Assembly (NCBI GenBank): GCA_963556145.1 | Contig: OY744471.1 | Coordinates: 2,907,590 to 2,971,589, forward strand | Direction of reading: 5' to 3' | From: Hygrocybe punicea | Taxonomy: Eukaryota > Basidiomycota > Agaricomycetes > Agaricales > Hygrophoraceae | Length of the DNA: 64,000 nt | Shown here: piece after piece, positions 21,910 to 34,185 of the stretch | Position numbering within the stretch: the first letter of the stretch is position 1 | Layout: every line of letters starts with the position of its first letter | The notes under the pieces: model-generated | The model's database searches: none | What the model was told of the DNA's origin: nothing | What the model saw: only the letters and a program-made list of their open reading frames with translations | Position numbers and translations under genes: made by a program

Positions 21910-22425
21910 TTATTTTGCTCAAAAGCTTTCATTTCATAGATGAGCACCTCTGGATGGTTCGTGGCTTTAGGTTTTGTATACAGTTTATGGTGCTCCGATG
22001 TGTTGTTGATGAGTTAAAATTCAAAACATTGAGAGGTACTCAAATTGATATTTTTTTATGAATTTGCGCATCGCGCTAAAATAACTAGGGAAATGCAGGG
22101 ATAGAGATAATCCTTGATCCGCAGGTATCCGTACTCATAAGAGTACGAGTACAGATACAGATTCCCATATCTGTGGGCTTCAAAATGAGCCTAAGATCAT
22201 CCGAAACAGTCAAGAATTGACTGAGATAGAGACTAAATATTGATTGGACTCTATCTCAGTCAATTCTTGACCATTTTGGGTGATCTCAGGCTCATTTTGA
22301 TCAGGAATCCGTGGGTAAAATCCGTGGATATTGTATCCGTATCTGTGGGGAGTACGAGTATGGATACAGACAAATGTATCCTGGGATTACCCCTGCATTT
22401 CCTTAAAAATAACTGCAAACAGCAA
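21910..22425. repeat. Right TIR of element D (interrupted by a hAT-like MITE)
   Basis: Inverted match of 13910-14099. The TIR reads to ...GCGCTAAAATAAC (22085), is interrupted at 22086-22405, and resumes with ACTGCAAACAGCAA to 22425, followed by TA and then Helitron A sequence (AATGTATGAGTTGTGAAAAC). Confidence 0.85.
22086..22405. mobile_element. hAT-like MITE, 320 bp, with 8-bp target duplication
   Basis: TIRs TAGGGAAATGCAGGG and CCCCTGCATTTCCTTA (TARGGAAATGCAGGG). Exact 8-bp duplication AAAATAAC at 22078-22085 and 22406-22413. The interior is largely self-complementary (GAGTACGAGTA..., TTGACTGAGATAGAG...CTCTATCTCAGTCAA). Non-coding. Confidence 0.88.
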
Positions 22426-22544
22426 TAAATGTATGAGTTGTGAAAACATAACCATTCTGGAAAATGATAGATGTGATGCCATCTTTCATTGTTCATATTC
22501 ATTTTCTGGAACAATCTCAGCATGTCTTGCCCAAATTATAGTTA
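22426..22544 (+). pseudogene. Helitron A fragment between elements D and E
   Basis: About 115 bp matching Helitron B 43136-43250 (codons CENITILENDRCDAIFHCSYSFSGTIS.CLAQIIV). It is bounded on the left by the TA of D and on the right by the TA of E (22543-22544), proving that both elements sit in the same Helitron copy. Confidence 0.9.
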
Positions 22545-22838
22545 TTGCTGTTTGCAGTTATTTTGGCACATGTGACATAATCAAAAAATTTGATGTTTTC
22601 AACATTTCAATTTTAACTCCTTCAGTTTTGACCAGAATTAGATGCATAGATAAGCAAAATTGCAGTACATTCTGATTCCCAAATGCTGGTAATACAAATG
22701 AAATAATTTGTTCAGTATACACCTAGTTTGGCTTATAAATGACTAAAATCAACATGTGGATTTTTGTGGATTTGGTACTGCTGTGAGAGTGGATATAGAT
22801 GTTTTGGGTAGTCAATACAATATATGTTGAGATGCTAG
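22545..22838. repeat. Left TIR of element E (about 294 bp)
   Basis: Pairs with 43685-43978 with about 93% identity by eye. The first 25 bases are the same as the TIR end of element D, so E and D belong to one TIR family. Confidence 0.9.
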
Positions 22839-23437
22839 GATATGTTTTATAACAATCTAATAAACTGTATGTATTCTTTAAGCAATTTATATTATGGTCC
22901 ATCACTACAGCAGCTTCAACACATGATAGAAATCTTGGAATGTTATAAAATTACGAGTCCCTATAAGGGAATCGTTCTATACGGTGGATTTTTCAACTCA
23001 GGGTCAGACTCTAATTTGCCAAGCCGTGGGAACAATTGTTGCAAACTGTGGGAACAATTTTGAAGCCCTGTGAATAAATTTGAAACCGTGTGACTGCTGA
23101 CTTTGTAACTGTGAGAATTTGTTGTCTCAAATGAGCAAGAACAATAAGGTCACCAGATCAAAGGTGCCAAGTTGGGAAAGTGTAGTCCACTGCTAAGTCG
23201 ACTTCATGACAATAATCGTATTCTTTGTTGGTGTAATGTGCATTATGACATATGGATGAGTTGAAAACCTGTCTGAACAGTACTGAGAGTTCTGTATTGT
23301 CCAACTAGTATCCCTGCTGTATTCTGAGGAATTGCCAGTGCAATATAGACTGAATGAACCAGATATGATATCTTTGTTTACAGATACATATAACAGCTAT
23401 GTACATTGGAATCACAAGGAACAGGTTTAACACTGGT
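22839..23437. other. No gene seen
   Basis: AT-rich interior of E. No protein-like frame or RNA gene recognised. Confidence 0.45.
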
Positions 23438-23875
23438 TTAACCAGCGGGTTCATCATTTTTCGGCACAAAGTGTTTTGCAGATGTCCCTACCTGAATCCG
23501 GGGCATTGCAATTGCACAAATAATAGCAGAAATAAAAGTCTGGACAGTTGTTGGATGTGCATTATGTGCCATATTTGACATCCCATATTGAAGCAGAGAA
23601 AGTGCAAGCAGAGCTATCAACATTGAGAAACTATGGAGTTCACACATTGGTACCCCAGATGCTGTTTCAATGTATTCATTGAATGGGCTCATAAGGGTGA
23701 GGTGTATAATTTGTTGATGTTTCATCAAAGGACACGAAAATAGTACAATAAATGCAGTCAACTGCATAATGATTCGAGATCCAGACACAAGGACAAGGAA
23801 CATAATTAGTTCAAGAGAAGCTCCAATCATGCCAGAACAAAATAATATGATTGGAAAGCAATTATTAAATAGCAA
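23438..23875 (-). CDS. Unrecognised hydrophobic ORF
   Basis: A 145-residue minus-strand frame with three or four hydrophobic stretches (IILFCSGMIGASLELIMFLVL; MQLTAFIVLFSC; MLIALLALSLLQYG; TFISAIICAIAMP) that could be membrane segments, and a C-terminus KHFVPKNDEPAG. The first codon is not ATG-supported by context, and the surrounding frames are full of stops, so it is probably a remnant of a longer gene. No family recognised. Confidence 0.25.
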   Translation of the reverse strand: MLFNNCFPIILFCSGMIGASLELIMFLVLVSGSRIIMQLTAFIVLFSCPLMKHQQIIHLTLMSPFNEYIETASGVPMCELHSFSMLIALLALSLLQYGMSNMAHNAHPTTVQTFISAIICAIAMPRIQVGTSAKHFVPKNDEPAG

Positions 23876-24700
23876 AGCATCATATTTATGGCAGGATGGG
23901 AAGAAGTGAAGGTTGGGCCAAGATACAATCCAATGGTATCAATGCAGGAACATAGCAACATAGGCTTCTCAGTACAGCAGTGAATTTCGTCATCAATTTA
24001 GATATAAAGGAGTAAATATGCTTGTTGTACCTGCAGATTTCGTCCAGTTAATATGACACGTCTTTGAACAAAAGGTTATGCATCACATATGCGAAGTAAA
24101 GGTAGTTTGATTGAATTTGTACAATGAATTGTAATTCAGTTTCATGGACCACAAACCGAACATATTGGACATGTTCGGTGTGTTCGGTCAATGTGTTCGG
24201 TCAATATGTTCAGGTTACTATTGTCATATGTGATCAGTACACATTGAACATTGGATATAGTTAGCTATCCAGTGGTGATACAAAGAGAATATGCAAACAT
24301 CAAATCTGGATTATAGGTAGATAATGGATTTTCAATAGCTCATTCTCATCTTTTCAGCAAAAAGGCACATTGAGAAATTTGGACTTGGTAGAATTTTGGG
24401 TGCTGTGTTTTGTATCTCATGAAATACTGCTTGGATCAAGATGGTTATACAGTTTATGATTCTGGTTGTATTTCGAGCCTAGTGACAGACAAACATAGTA
24501 CAGATGCAATGACGGCTCAAAGGACAAAAATAGAGAAGAATATGGTATATGTACTTCTAGGCCTTGAAAAGATGAACAACCTTCTCCCTCCAGTCTTCTT
24601 CATATGAGCTCTTTCGATGTCATAATTTGACAGTATCATTTTGGGCGTCAAAAAGTACTGGTCTACCTTTTATTTCATCAACAACTCACTATATCCTAAA
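23876..24700. other. No gene seen; short TTCGGT-rich repeat
   Basis: At 24155-24222 the words CCGAACATATTGGACATGTTCGG and TGTTCGGTCAATGTG repeat. They are related to the unit of the 82-bp array at 30128. Nothing else recognised. Confidence 0.45.
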
Positions 24701-24702
24701 TA

Positions 24703-25478
24703 TTGAAAGCCCGTTGTATCAAGGCCAGTTACGACTATGCTTTGACGTATGAAGGGCGTTCGGCGTTCTGGTTGACTATTGCAGTGATTCATCAGAATGG
24801 TATTCAAGGAATTGATACGAATTTAGCACATACCTGGTTGTTATGGGTGGAAGATCTTTCGCCACCAAAATCGCTTGCAAACTTAATACCAATTCTTGAT
24901 GTTTGGATTCATCATTGGTTGGAAGTGTAAACTTCCAGCAATTTGGAGAGTCAACATGCACAATATTGACATTTGCAATCTGGCAATGCGGTCAATATGA
25001 TATACCTTTTCAAATCCAATGACTTACGTTTGTGGCCTTCGCAAGCTGACTTTCATCATCGTCTAAGCGTGCAGATATGATTTCCTGCAGATGTTCAGCT
25101 GTCAATTTGGTGTCAAATACTAGCCAGTATATATATGGTGGATATTGCTAACATGCACCCTTGAAGTTGTAATAGTTGTCCATCACGTACAAAGCAGTGG
25201 TGAGATGTATATTGCGTGGCACAATTTCGTCCACTTCATGGATTATATCTTCCGCCATCACCGATCATATCCATATTGGCTTTTGATGTCCATGTGATGA
25301 TAGCTTTCAGGATCCGTTTTGCTTTTGTTTTTGTATTGCATTCTTCAATATTGAAGTTTGCGTCATTTTGCATAATACGGATCCTTTCCATGTCTTTCAA
25401 ATGCACCACATAATGTTGGTTGTCAGCTGTCTGGTTTGGATATGGTATAGTCAAGCATGTACTCCAGCTTTTCCGCAT
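24703..25478 (-). pseudogene. Decayed minus-strand coding remnant, unrecognised
   Basis: Protein-like minus-strand segments in changing frames: KDMERIRIMQNDANFNIEEC (about 25350), VDEIVPRNIHLTTALYVMDN (about 25200), LVFDTKLTAEHLQEIISARL (about 25090) and VDSPNCWKFTLPTNDESKHQ (about 24920). Stops and frame changes separate them. No domain could be named. Confidence 0.35.
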
Positions 25479-25920
25479 TAATTCTGCATCACAGTATATG
25501 TGTGCACAGCATTAAAATTAGCCCCTATCCATTATGCATCAATATCTGTTAGTATACCCCATGTTTCTTAATTTGGCATTATGCATTTTTGTTTTATGAA
25601 TACCCCTTTTTGTTTAGTCTCCATTCCTAACTTTAATTGAATTTGTCAACAATTCATGAAATCTACCAGTATAAACTTGTGGCGAATATCATGTGGACAG
25701 TCATCCATTTTTCATGCATACCTTTGCGCTTTGCATGGAGTACATGGCCCAAGAAGCCTCGTTTGGTATATGAGCATGTGCCAATGGTGGATCCTCTGAT
25801 GTTATTGTTGAAGTTTTGGATTCACCGATTCATCTTAAATTCATAGCTTATTGTTTTTGAGTGATTTAAAGCGTGAGTGGAGATGATATCCACTATTCCA
25901 TCAACTTTTACCGCTCTCCA

Positions 25921-27969
25921 ATGCCTCCCAAGAAGTCCACCGCCACGAAATCAAACTCGAAAGCAAAATCCAAGGCCACCATGTATGCATCCCTATTTTA
26001 CTCAGTATAACTGAAGTTTCTATTGCATGCACTAAAGACGGCCTTCTGCAACAATCGAGAAGCGGAAGAAGGTCATCAAGACTTGGGCTGATGATGATAT
26101 GTATGTGTCATCATTTTAATCGTTATCTATTTTTGACCAATGGACAGTGTGGCTTTGTCCGATGCTAATGATGATACCATCAGTATTCAAAGCACTGGCA
26201 GTGTAATGGCACCGTCAACGCTCACAAGGTATCTATAATCACATATCATTGTTATCCAATATGAGTTAACAAATATCAATATCCTCCTAGGCATTCCGTC
26301 AAGTTTCGCAACGTTAAAGACGTGTTAGTGTTTCAATATCAAATATATCCACCATGATATCAATCTGTTACAGTGGAAAGAAACGTCAAATGTCATCTCC
26401 CAATGTCACCGACAATGACGACAATGTGTAAATATTTTTCATAGGTATTGTCTCATCATTGACAGGTTATCTATAGTAAAACGCCTTCCCCCACCAAGAA
26501 ATTGAAAGCTGCATCTAATCAATCACGAGACGGTGAGGAAGAGGAGGAAGAGGAAGAGGAAGAGGATTACGGTTCTAAGTGAGTTGTTCGGTTATCATAG
26601 ACATATCCATTTGTTCAAACAAATCGTTTGACTGTTTAGGCATCGTCGCAAAGTAGCCTTGATGAAGAACCCCAATAAGCCAATTTCGTGTGTATTTTAC
26701 GTGCCGATATGAATATTCTCATTCATTAATTGTAACAGCGTTTCTAATACTCCATCCAAGAAGTCGAAGTCCACGAAGGCCATCATGCTCGATGATACCG
26801 ACGATGATAAAGGCTCCAGTGGCGATGAAGGAGATCTGACCTATGCACTGACGCAGATCACCAGGTGTGTTGGATCTTATTACACCGTGGTGTTTGATGT
26901 AGATGTCGTGAATCTAGCTTACCATCTCCGAACGTTGATGAGTCCGATATTGGCACGAGGGATCCTCAACTTGTTGACACCTACCAAGACTGTGTCAATA
27001 TCAAGTATGCAATTGCATTTATACCCTTGTCATTTACTCATAACCATTCAGGGCAGCAGCAATGGTATCCTGGTCCAGTGCAATTGGGAATGGCAACCCA
27101 CAGTTCAGTGATATCATCACTGACATCTACAAGATCAACAGAAAGTACGTTATTTGAACAGCAATTTGAGGTCAATTTGGTCGATTCATTGGATATAATA
27201 TAGGTTATTGGTTTCCGCCATTACATTTGATAGATCTGGGAGGTACTCTAATCTCTCTCGTGATAACCCTGCCCATATCTCCACTGGTGCATTTGGTCGC
27301 AACTTCTTTCATGCAGTCGGGAGGTGGAATGCCGACAATCTTTACATCGGTCATCATAGTGGAGTCCTGCTTTCTCGATGAGCCCAAGATTGGTGGCAAT
27401 ACAAAGCCGGTCAAGGTTATACAGGGTGCACTACTTCAAGGGGAATGGGAGCGATATGTCGGTGCTATTGGAATGGTGATTCGTGAGTCCGAATTTCGGG
27501 CCCAACTGTATAAGGACTATGTGTCCTTCTCAACGACCACAGCAAGTGGAATGGATACATCTCCCAGTTTGTGCATTAATCATTTTTAGTTGTAATTCCT
27601 AATCAATTTTCATAGAGGCATCGACATCCAAAAATGTACAACTTAGTCCATTCACTCGTCGACCCACTCCATCTTATCATAAGGCCGCTCTATCATTTTA
27701 CGATATTGGTAAGCATCCGGTCGTCTAATATAAATTGATATCTTAAGTATGTGTTGTCAGTGCCCATCTATGATGCACGCAAAGTCAAAGCGGACTTCAC
27801 GTCCACTCTCATATCGCTCCAGCAACTACCCATCTTCCCGCACAATATCCCTGCAGGATCCTGTGTCGTTGTTGGACACACCATCAATACATTCAAGCGT
27901 GTAGATGACATGATGAAGAGCATTTCACTCAATGTGCAATGGGTCATGGTCTTGGGAGTGCCGAAATGA
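25921..27969 (+). CDS. Spliced gene E1: basic/acidic low-complexity protein with conserved C-terminal domain (possible frameshift)
   Basis: Starts ATGCCTCCCAAGAAG (MPPKKSTATKS) and can be traced through about 13 exons with consistent GT-AG introns of 45-60 nt. The N-terminal third is lysine/serine-rich with an acidic run of ten Glu (about 26540). The middle exons read DPQLVDTYQDCVNIK and AMVSWSSAIGNGNPQFSDII. The last exon reads VPIYDARKVKADFTST...IPAGSCVVVGHTINTF...NVQWVMVLGVPK to TGA at 27969. In the large exon (27205-27570) the frame entering at RSGRYSNLSRDNPAHIS meets TGA at 27379, while a shifted frame (VESCFLDEPKIGG...) carries on, so there is one frameshift or an unrecognised intron. 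The family is not known to me; a nuclear or DNA-linked role is only suggested by composition. Confidence 0.55.
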
Positions 27970-28056
27970 TTGCTCCACTTAGCATCATTTATATTTGTAT
28001 CTTATGTCTGTTTTGTGAAATAAACGCGAACCGATCCATTGACTGTACAGATAATA

Positions 28057-29879
28057 TTACAAATATGAGTATGGACCTTTGATGTCAATCAACCATTTAT
28101 AGAAAACCCCTGCAAAAGTGTCTGCTAATGAGCCAATGGGTGCTCGAACGGATTTCGGACCTGACTTCATGTTCGACCAGAGGCTGCATGTGTGATAACG
28201 TTCCACCTCGTTCACAAAATAGGACACAGTATCCGTTTTGGAATCCACAATGAGCGATATGTCCATACGGCAAAAAACACTCATCGATGGTTTTCTACCA
28301 ACCATATTGGACTCTATCGCATAAAGCCCTTCATAGGTCTTTTGGACAAAGTCGAAGAACTCGTTTCTGCCTTGCTCTCGAATAGAAATGGCGCCCCTGT
28401 CCGGATTGCACGCCACCGTCTTCAATAGAGTCCCCTGCGTTTGAAATATTCTGACAAAGTTAAGACAATCATACATATGATATGACAAGTGAAAATGAAG
28501 GGCACTCACCTTAACTCATCCAAGGTATAGAAACTTGAGACGATATCCCACTTCCAGGACTTGCTTTCCTTGTTGTACAGGGTGTGCACCGTATACACGA
28601 CCTTTCCACCAACTAGAAACACACGCCATTCGCCCATCTTACTCAGTGGTTTGATGTACGTTTGCCCAAACCAACGTGAACCTGGAACCTCACAGTTATT
28701 GCGCATGTATTCCCAATTTCGCTTGGCGTCACCAGGTAATAGGACGTGATGACCGGTGTCGCTGTGTGTCCGTTTCAAGACAATATTCGGTGGGAATTGG
28801 TCGCCATCATTTAATAATTTTGCTTGAGGGCGTATCGTATGCGTTACATTCAAAGCGACATGAAGCAAGTTTTGATTTTGTATCCATTTTGAATGGACTG
28901 TGTTCATCTGCTTCGGAGGCGGCCAGATGTGTGCTGTTCGACAGAGTTCGTCCATGCCAGTCATGAAAATCGACACATTTTCCAGTGTCAATCCGTATTG
29001 GTTACCGCTGTCAAGACATCAGTATAATGCAGCGAAAACGGAGCAGAATTAATTAAAGCGATGTCAATCTTACATGTATGACATTCCCATATCCACACCA
29101 CCAAATACACAATCTGCCGATGCGAACTTTTGCCACGTATCGCCTTTGTCTTGATGGCGAAGTATTGCATGAAGGAACTCGGGCCAAAATATGTATTTGA
29201 CATTGAAGCGCCGGGCTCCATCCTCATGATGTAGTCGCATTCTGATATAAGCCTGTTTGTTGTGAAATACGTTTCAGTATCAACAATCCACAAATTAAAC
29301 AATAGACATTACCCATTCTTGAATACATGCTGAATAGCGACTCTTGTATGACTTGATGATATGGATGTAACCATCAAGATGGGCAATGGTATCGAGTTCG
29401 ATGTCGGATATGGTCGTGGTGACGAATGCAAGATCGTTAATGGCTGCGGCTTTGCTCGCGATACGAGTTGTTGGGTCAAGGATAAAAAGGATTTTGAAAA
29501 CACGGCCGTCATTGTTGCTTAATGTGGTTATACGGCGTTCATTGTTGCTTACGGTGGTTGGCGGTTCCGTTTCACAGTCAGATGATGTTTCCATCTCAGA
29601 GTCGGATGATAGCCTTTTGCGTGGAAGGAGATCGAGTTCCGCAGCCGTCGCATTGCGGACACCCTGCGAATTTTCACGTATGTTGCGACCAAGACATACC
29701 GACTGCGGACAAATTCCAGACGAAACGCATTTGGGATGTTGGTGTGCGGATCCGACATGTCTTTGGCAGGAGTTGCCTTCCTTCTTCCACAAAAGACATT
29801 TCGTTTTTGGAGAGTCGCATTTTCGACCAGGGCAGATGTGCATGCAAAGTTCATAACCAAGTTCCTTCTTATATGGCAT
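28057..29879 (-). CDS. Spliced gene E2: ATP-grasp-like protein
   Basis: Four exons on the minus strand: 29879-29313, 29252-29074, 29007-28510 and 28450-28057, all with GT-AG introns of 59-66 nt and in-frame joins; no internal stop. The N-terminal exon is cysteine-rich (CMHICPGRKC, CLLWKKEGNSC). The C-terminal half has ATP-grasp-like features: VLKRTHSDTG (possible ATP-binding Lys), TYIKPL..GEWRVFLVGGKVVYTVHT, and a possible metal-binding pair CRMDISLIVD...YFVNEVER. The fold assignment is inferred from these motifs; the substrate is unknown. It lies inside element E, tail to tail with gene E1 (87 bp apart). It is notable for being intact amid decayed repeats. Confidence 0.6.
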
Positions 29880-29938
29880 GTTTGTGGACCTAGGCAGGAT
29901 TTCGGATGGATGGTATGAGGAACAGACACAGATATCAT

Positions 29939-30127
29939 TAATACATCAATACCTTAATGATTGATTACTTTCAGGGTGGTTGATAGCGGGTGGTGACGAT
30001 TCCACAAACCTTCTAATTATAAGACGTCGGAATTATGTCACCTGACAAGAGTGGCAATGATAAAACAACGAACACGTGCCAAACACGTTGATCAGCAATG
30101 TAATCATTTAAATGTCTTGAAAGAGCA
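29939..30127. other. Short spacer, probable promoter region of gene E2
   Basis: Unique-looking sequence between the start of gene E2 and the 82-bp array. No defined motif. Confidence 0.3.
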
Positions 30128-30800
30128 ATATCCACCGAACAGATCGGACGTGTTCGGTGTGTTCGGTGGAGATGTTCGGTGGATGTCAACCAACCATTAT
30201 GAGGAGATATACTACACCGAACACATTGAACATGTTCGGTGTGTTCGGTGGAGATGTTCGGTGGATGTCAACCAACGGTTGTGACCGGATATACCACACC
30301 GAACACATCGAACATGTTCGGTGTGTTCGGTGGAGATGTTCGGTGGATGTCAACCAACGGTTGTGACTAGATATATCACACCGAACACATCGAACATGTT
30401 CGGTGTGTTCGGTGGAGATGTTCGGTGGATGTCAACCAACGGTTGTGACTAGATATATCACACCGAACACATCGAACATGTTCGGTGTGTTCGGTGGAGA
30501 TGTTCGGTGGATGTCAACCAACGGTTGTGACTAGATATATCACACCGAACACATCGAACATGTTCGGTGTGTTCGGTGGAGATGTTCGGTGGATGTCAAC
30601 CAACGGCGATGTGTTCGGTGTGATATATCTAATCACAACCGTTGGTTGACATCCACCGAACATCTCCACCGAACACACCGAACATGTTCGATGTGTTCGG
30701 TGTAGTATATCTAGTCGTACATTGACATCCACCAAACATGTCCGGTGACCGAACACACCCAACAACATGTTTGTTGTAGTATATCTAGTCCTTCTACATC
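30128..30800. repeat. 82-bp satellite array with palindromic core, ending in inverted copies
   Basis: The word CATGTTCGGTGTGTTCGG (first copy CGTGTTCGG) recurs at 30149, 30231, 30313, 30395, 30477 and 30559, an exact 82-bp period. Each unit contains the palindrome CGAACATGTTCG and direct TGTTCGGTG words. From about 30608 to 30790 one to two units run in the opposite orientation, so the whole array can fold back. Open frames across it are repeat artefacts. Confidence 0.92.
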
Positions 30801-31173
30801 CATCCAACAAGTCAGACTTGTTGTGCTTTTCCGTCAACGGACCAGTCCGTGAATATTCATCGAACGAATTAACTCGATTTATTGCCTTACCAACTGAAAA
30901 ATATTCCATACGCTGCACATGTCGGTTTTCTGCGTGCAATTACTAGCTTTGGACAACTTCTAAGCTCGAGCCACATCAAAAACATAAATAAATAGATCTG
31001 TTGTTTATGCATGCAAAGAAGCCGAACATGAGGTCGAACATGTGGCGATTGATCTGGTCACGTGGTCGTGACATCTGTATTCATAGTCTGGAGCATTGAG
31101 TAATAAATCCGCCCTTTTCTTTTGCTCTCAAATCGCCTCACACGTCGACCAAAAAACTTTTATTTCATCTACC

Positions 31174-33096
31174 ATGTCCTTGCCAGTCGTCAAAACCTCG
31201 ACTCCCGCTGTCAATCCCGCCGCCTTCAAGTACTGGCCTGATGCGCCGCCCAAAAAGCTGCAGGAGCTACATCGCATCTTCCAAATCCAGTACATGGTCC
31301 CGCCCAAGATTCCGGCACCCAACAAGGAATCCGGCACCATTCCCGTATTTTCTCGTAATCTCTATGTACTGAAGACACACCCCCACGATGCCACCACCCG
31401 AGGTGAGTTATGGCGCGAAATCCCCGAACGATACGAGGAACCGCTCCGTCGCTTGATTTATCAAATGGATATGTACATCTACGCGACAGCAGCCATCGCA
31501 TACAACAAGGCACCCAACTACTCGCCGGACTACGTCAAAAATGATAAGGAAGGGACCGATTCACTTCGGGATTACCTCAAGTATACCGACACCGTCATGG
31601 ACGAAATTTGGGCAGAAGTCTTGGTGGCGAAACGGGCAAACGAGGTTACCCGTGACTGGCGAAGCAAGATCTTCGATGATTGGCTCCTGAAAGAATTTTA
31701 TGTCGGGTAACATTCTCCATCGGCTTTGATTCAACATGGCGCTGTGAACACCGAGATCAAGCCCGAGGATCTAGGTAAGTATATATGTATTTATGGCCAA
31801 ATGAATTCTCATGTCTGGCATCATAGATTGGGCAAAATACGACGAATCCGTGCCAGCATGGCACAGCGGAACCTTGGCAAATTGGTCATTCGGTGGGCTT
31901 CCAGATGCCACAAAGCTCGAGATCATCGGTCATGTTATTGCTTGGTGTAAAGGACATAGTGTCCTCGTCGATTCTGATGTGGCAGATGATGATGAAGGTG
32001 TGATCTAGAATTACATGTGTGATTGTGCTAATGATATAGTACATTTGCAGAGGAGCCAGTTGCCCAGGGCAAGGGCAAGGGCAAAGCCAAGTCAAAATCG
32101 GTCAAAAAACAGAAGGCATCTTCTGCTGGTTTGTACAAATTTTCAACCATAGTGGTGTATAGATCTATTGAATATTCAGGTGGCGCAGACAATTCGTCCG
32201 AGAAGGACAAAAAGAAGCCCAAGCCCAAGCCCAAGTCCAGTAAGTACTTTCATTGTCTGGGATTGTCATACATGCAAACCCTTCATCATGACAGAGCGCA
32301 CAATCAAGTCCAAAGCCGAGGACGACGATGAGGGTGAGTTATTGAATTCCGAATATCAAAACGATGATCCAACACATTTATTCATGTATAGACGACATAA
32401 AGATGGAGGAGGACGTAGCCCCGGTAAAGAAGAAGCAGTCTAAGGCCCAAATGCGTACGTTGCTCACCTTGTTATGATTAATGCACTGACATCTCGCAGT
32501 CGCTGTTGAAATTGGGTCGTCGCGCACAACCCGGCAATCGGCATCGGAGAAATTGACAATGGAGATTAAGCCACCCATCGCCCCCGAGCCGGATGTTGTG
32601 GCACCGGAATCCGCGAAGTTGGACATTTTAGGACCAGAGTGGGCGGGGTTGTTGGATGTTGATAATGATATAACCATGGACAACGATGACGGATCTCCCG
32701 AACCTGAAAAGATGTCTCCCAGCGATGGTCACGAGGATGGCGAGATGGCAAAGAGGAGGAAATTGGATGTTGCTTCGGAGCAAGCGGGCATTATCGTAGA
32801 GAAACTCAACCTGGTGAAGCCACCGAAGAAGTCTCCGACTCCGGGTATGTATTTCAACATTACATCATAGGCTGTATATATTCCAATTCTGATCTTCTCC
32901 ATGTCCTAGGATTCCGTCCCAATACGCATGCATCGTCACGCCACCAGTCATCGACCCCTGCAGAGCCCAGCGCTTCATCAATGGATGTGGATTGGAGCAA
33001 CATTGTTCCACCCGAAATCCTACTCTCCATTACTCCAAGCCAAACGAGGCCTTCATCTCCCAAGCCATCGACATCCAAACTTGATCCCGGGCCTTA
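31174..33096 (+). CDS. Spliced gene E3: unrecognised protein with Lys/Glu-rich tail
   Basis: Exon 1 starts MSLPVVKTSTPAVNPAAFKYWP at 31174 and encodes about 178 residues (KLQELHRIFQIQYMVPPKIP, LIYQMDMYIYATAAIAYNK), reaching TAA at 31708. A further exon (from about 31829: DWAKYDESVPAWHSGTLANW...EIIGHVIAWCKG) and several very short exons (GKGKGKAKSKSVKKQKASS; KDKKKPKPKPKS; KMEEDVAPVKKKQS) follow, separated by 45-60 nt GT-AG introns. The last exons read MEIKPPIAPEPDVVAPESAK...MDVDWSNIVPPEILLSITPS, ending TAA at 33096. Either there are two genes or one gene with a small frame lesion near 31708. The style (charged short exons, MDVD motifs) resembles gene E1. No known domain. Confidence 0.5.
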
Positions 33097-33573
33097 AATT
33101 TGGAGGAGTAAGTCCTTCTTTTGTGGAGTATTCATTATATTTGACTAAAAAAACTGTATCCCAGTCGTTGATTTCTGGAAACTTGGTGACAATCTGTGCC
33201 CTCAAATGTCCTCCTCATACATTGCTACTATTAACATTTGTACAGTTTCTATATATGTGTTTCTTTTTGCTCCGTTAAAAATGGTTTGTGTTACTGTCCT
33301 ATGACCATAAGAATTGAGCATGATAGTGAGCATAGATACAGCATAAGGCATCAATCTTGTTGACTGAAAATCTGTTTGTCTAAAATATATCCTGGTGAAT
33401 GCATTACTTTCAGTTCAGTTGTACAACCACCTACACACTCAACTTGAGAAGGACAACCTGAGATGACTCTCATTCGGGCTAATGAAAATTCAAATTGAAT
33501 ATATGTAAGAAACCAGAATCACGAACTTTATGGACCTATTAAATGAGGATACAATGATACAAGAGTAACAAAA
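33097..33573. other. No gene seen
   Basis: AT-rich sequence between gene E3 and the 5' end of Helitron B. No DDE or other transposase remnant could be found here. Confidence 0.5.
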
Positions 33574-34185
33574 CCCCCTCTTGTAGTGGAAGATATAACT
33601 GTCACTCCAAGGGGAGCTATGACTCTTTGGTACCGGAATAATACAGTATACTTGTGTGGGAATGATACGTACAGCTCCATAAAAATGACAATGTATTTCT
33701 GACAAGGATGAAGAACAATGATAATTTCCATGAATTACCAAGCAATTGTCAAATATGCACAGTTGTCAAACAGCCTGGTTGTTCAACTTCAATACCTGTT
33801 TTGTCTGTTGAGCAAGCCAGAAATAAATATCACTGAGACTCTGAAGATTAAATCCACAAAATATCTTAAAAGGGGGTACCATTGTTCTTCTCAGTCGGTT
33901 TGATCAATGTCTTGTCAGCCAGACCCCTAATAAGATCATAAGGCAGCTATTCATGATACAGATGCATTTTTGGCCTGTATCAAGGCATGTCACCGGAACA
34001 TAGAATGGAATAAAAAAAGTAAACACAGATTTCTAAAGATTCAGGCACGCCTTATGGTGTTTTGGGAAAAGCTTACAAATAATATAATGTCATATGATCA
34101 ATCCCATTGTGTTAATTGTTATTCATGATCCGAACCACTTGACTAGTTAAATGGGTGGTGTTTCCTCTTACTGTCACAAATCCTC

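Larger units (their letters stand above)
16939..22425 (+). mobile_element. Element D, right part (long-TIR, TA-target; left part is 12122-14099)
   Basis: With the inversion undone, D runs from its TIR at 14099 through gene G, a 3.2-kb insert-like region with a cyclin copy, a minus-strand DDE transposase and the right TIR to 22425. It is flanked by TA on both sides (14100-14101 and 22426-22427) inside Helitron A (CTTGTCT-TA-AATGTAT in B). Net length is about 7.1 kb without the hAT-like insertion. Same plan as element C. Confidence 0.78.

Noticed and set aside
30128..30800. CRISPR-like array
   Set aside because: Units are contiguous near-identical tandem copies with no unique spacers, in a eukaryotic context.
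30051..30939. Open frames across the TTCGGTG array
   Set aside because: Frames repeat with the 82-bp unit and contain only repeat translations.
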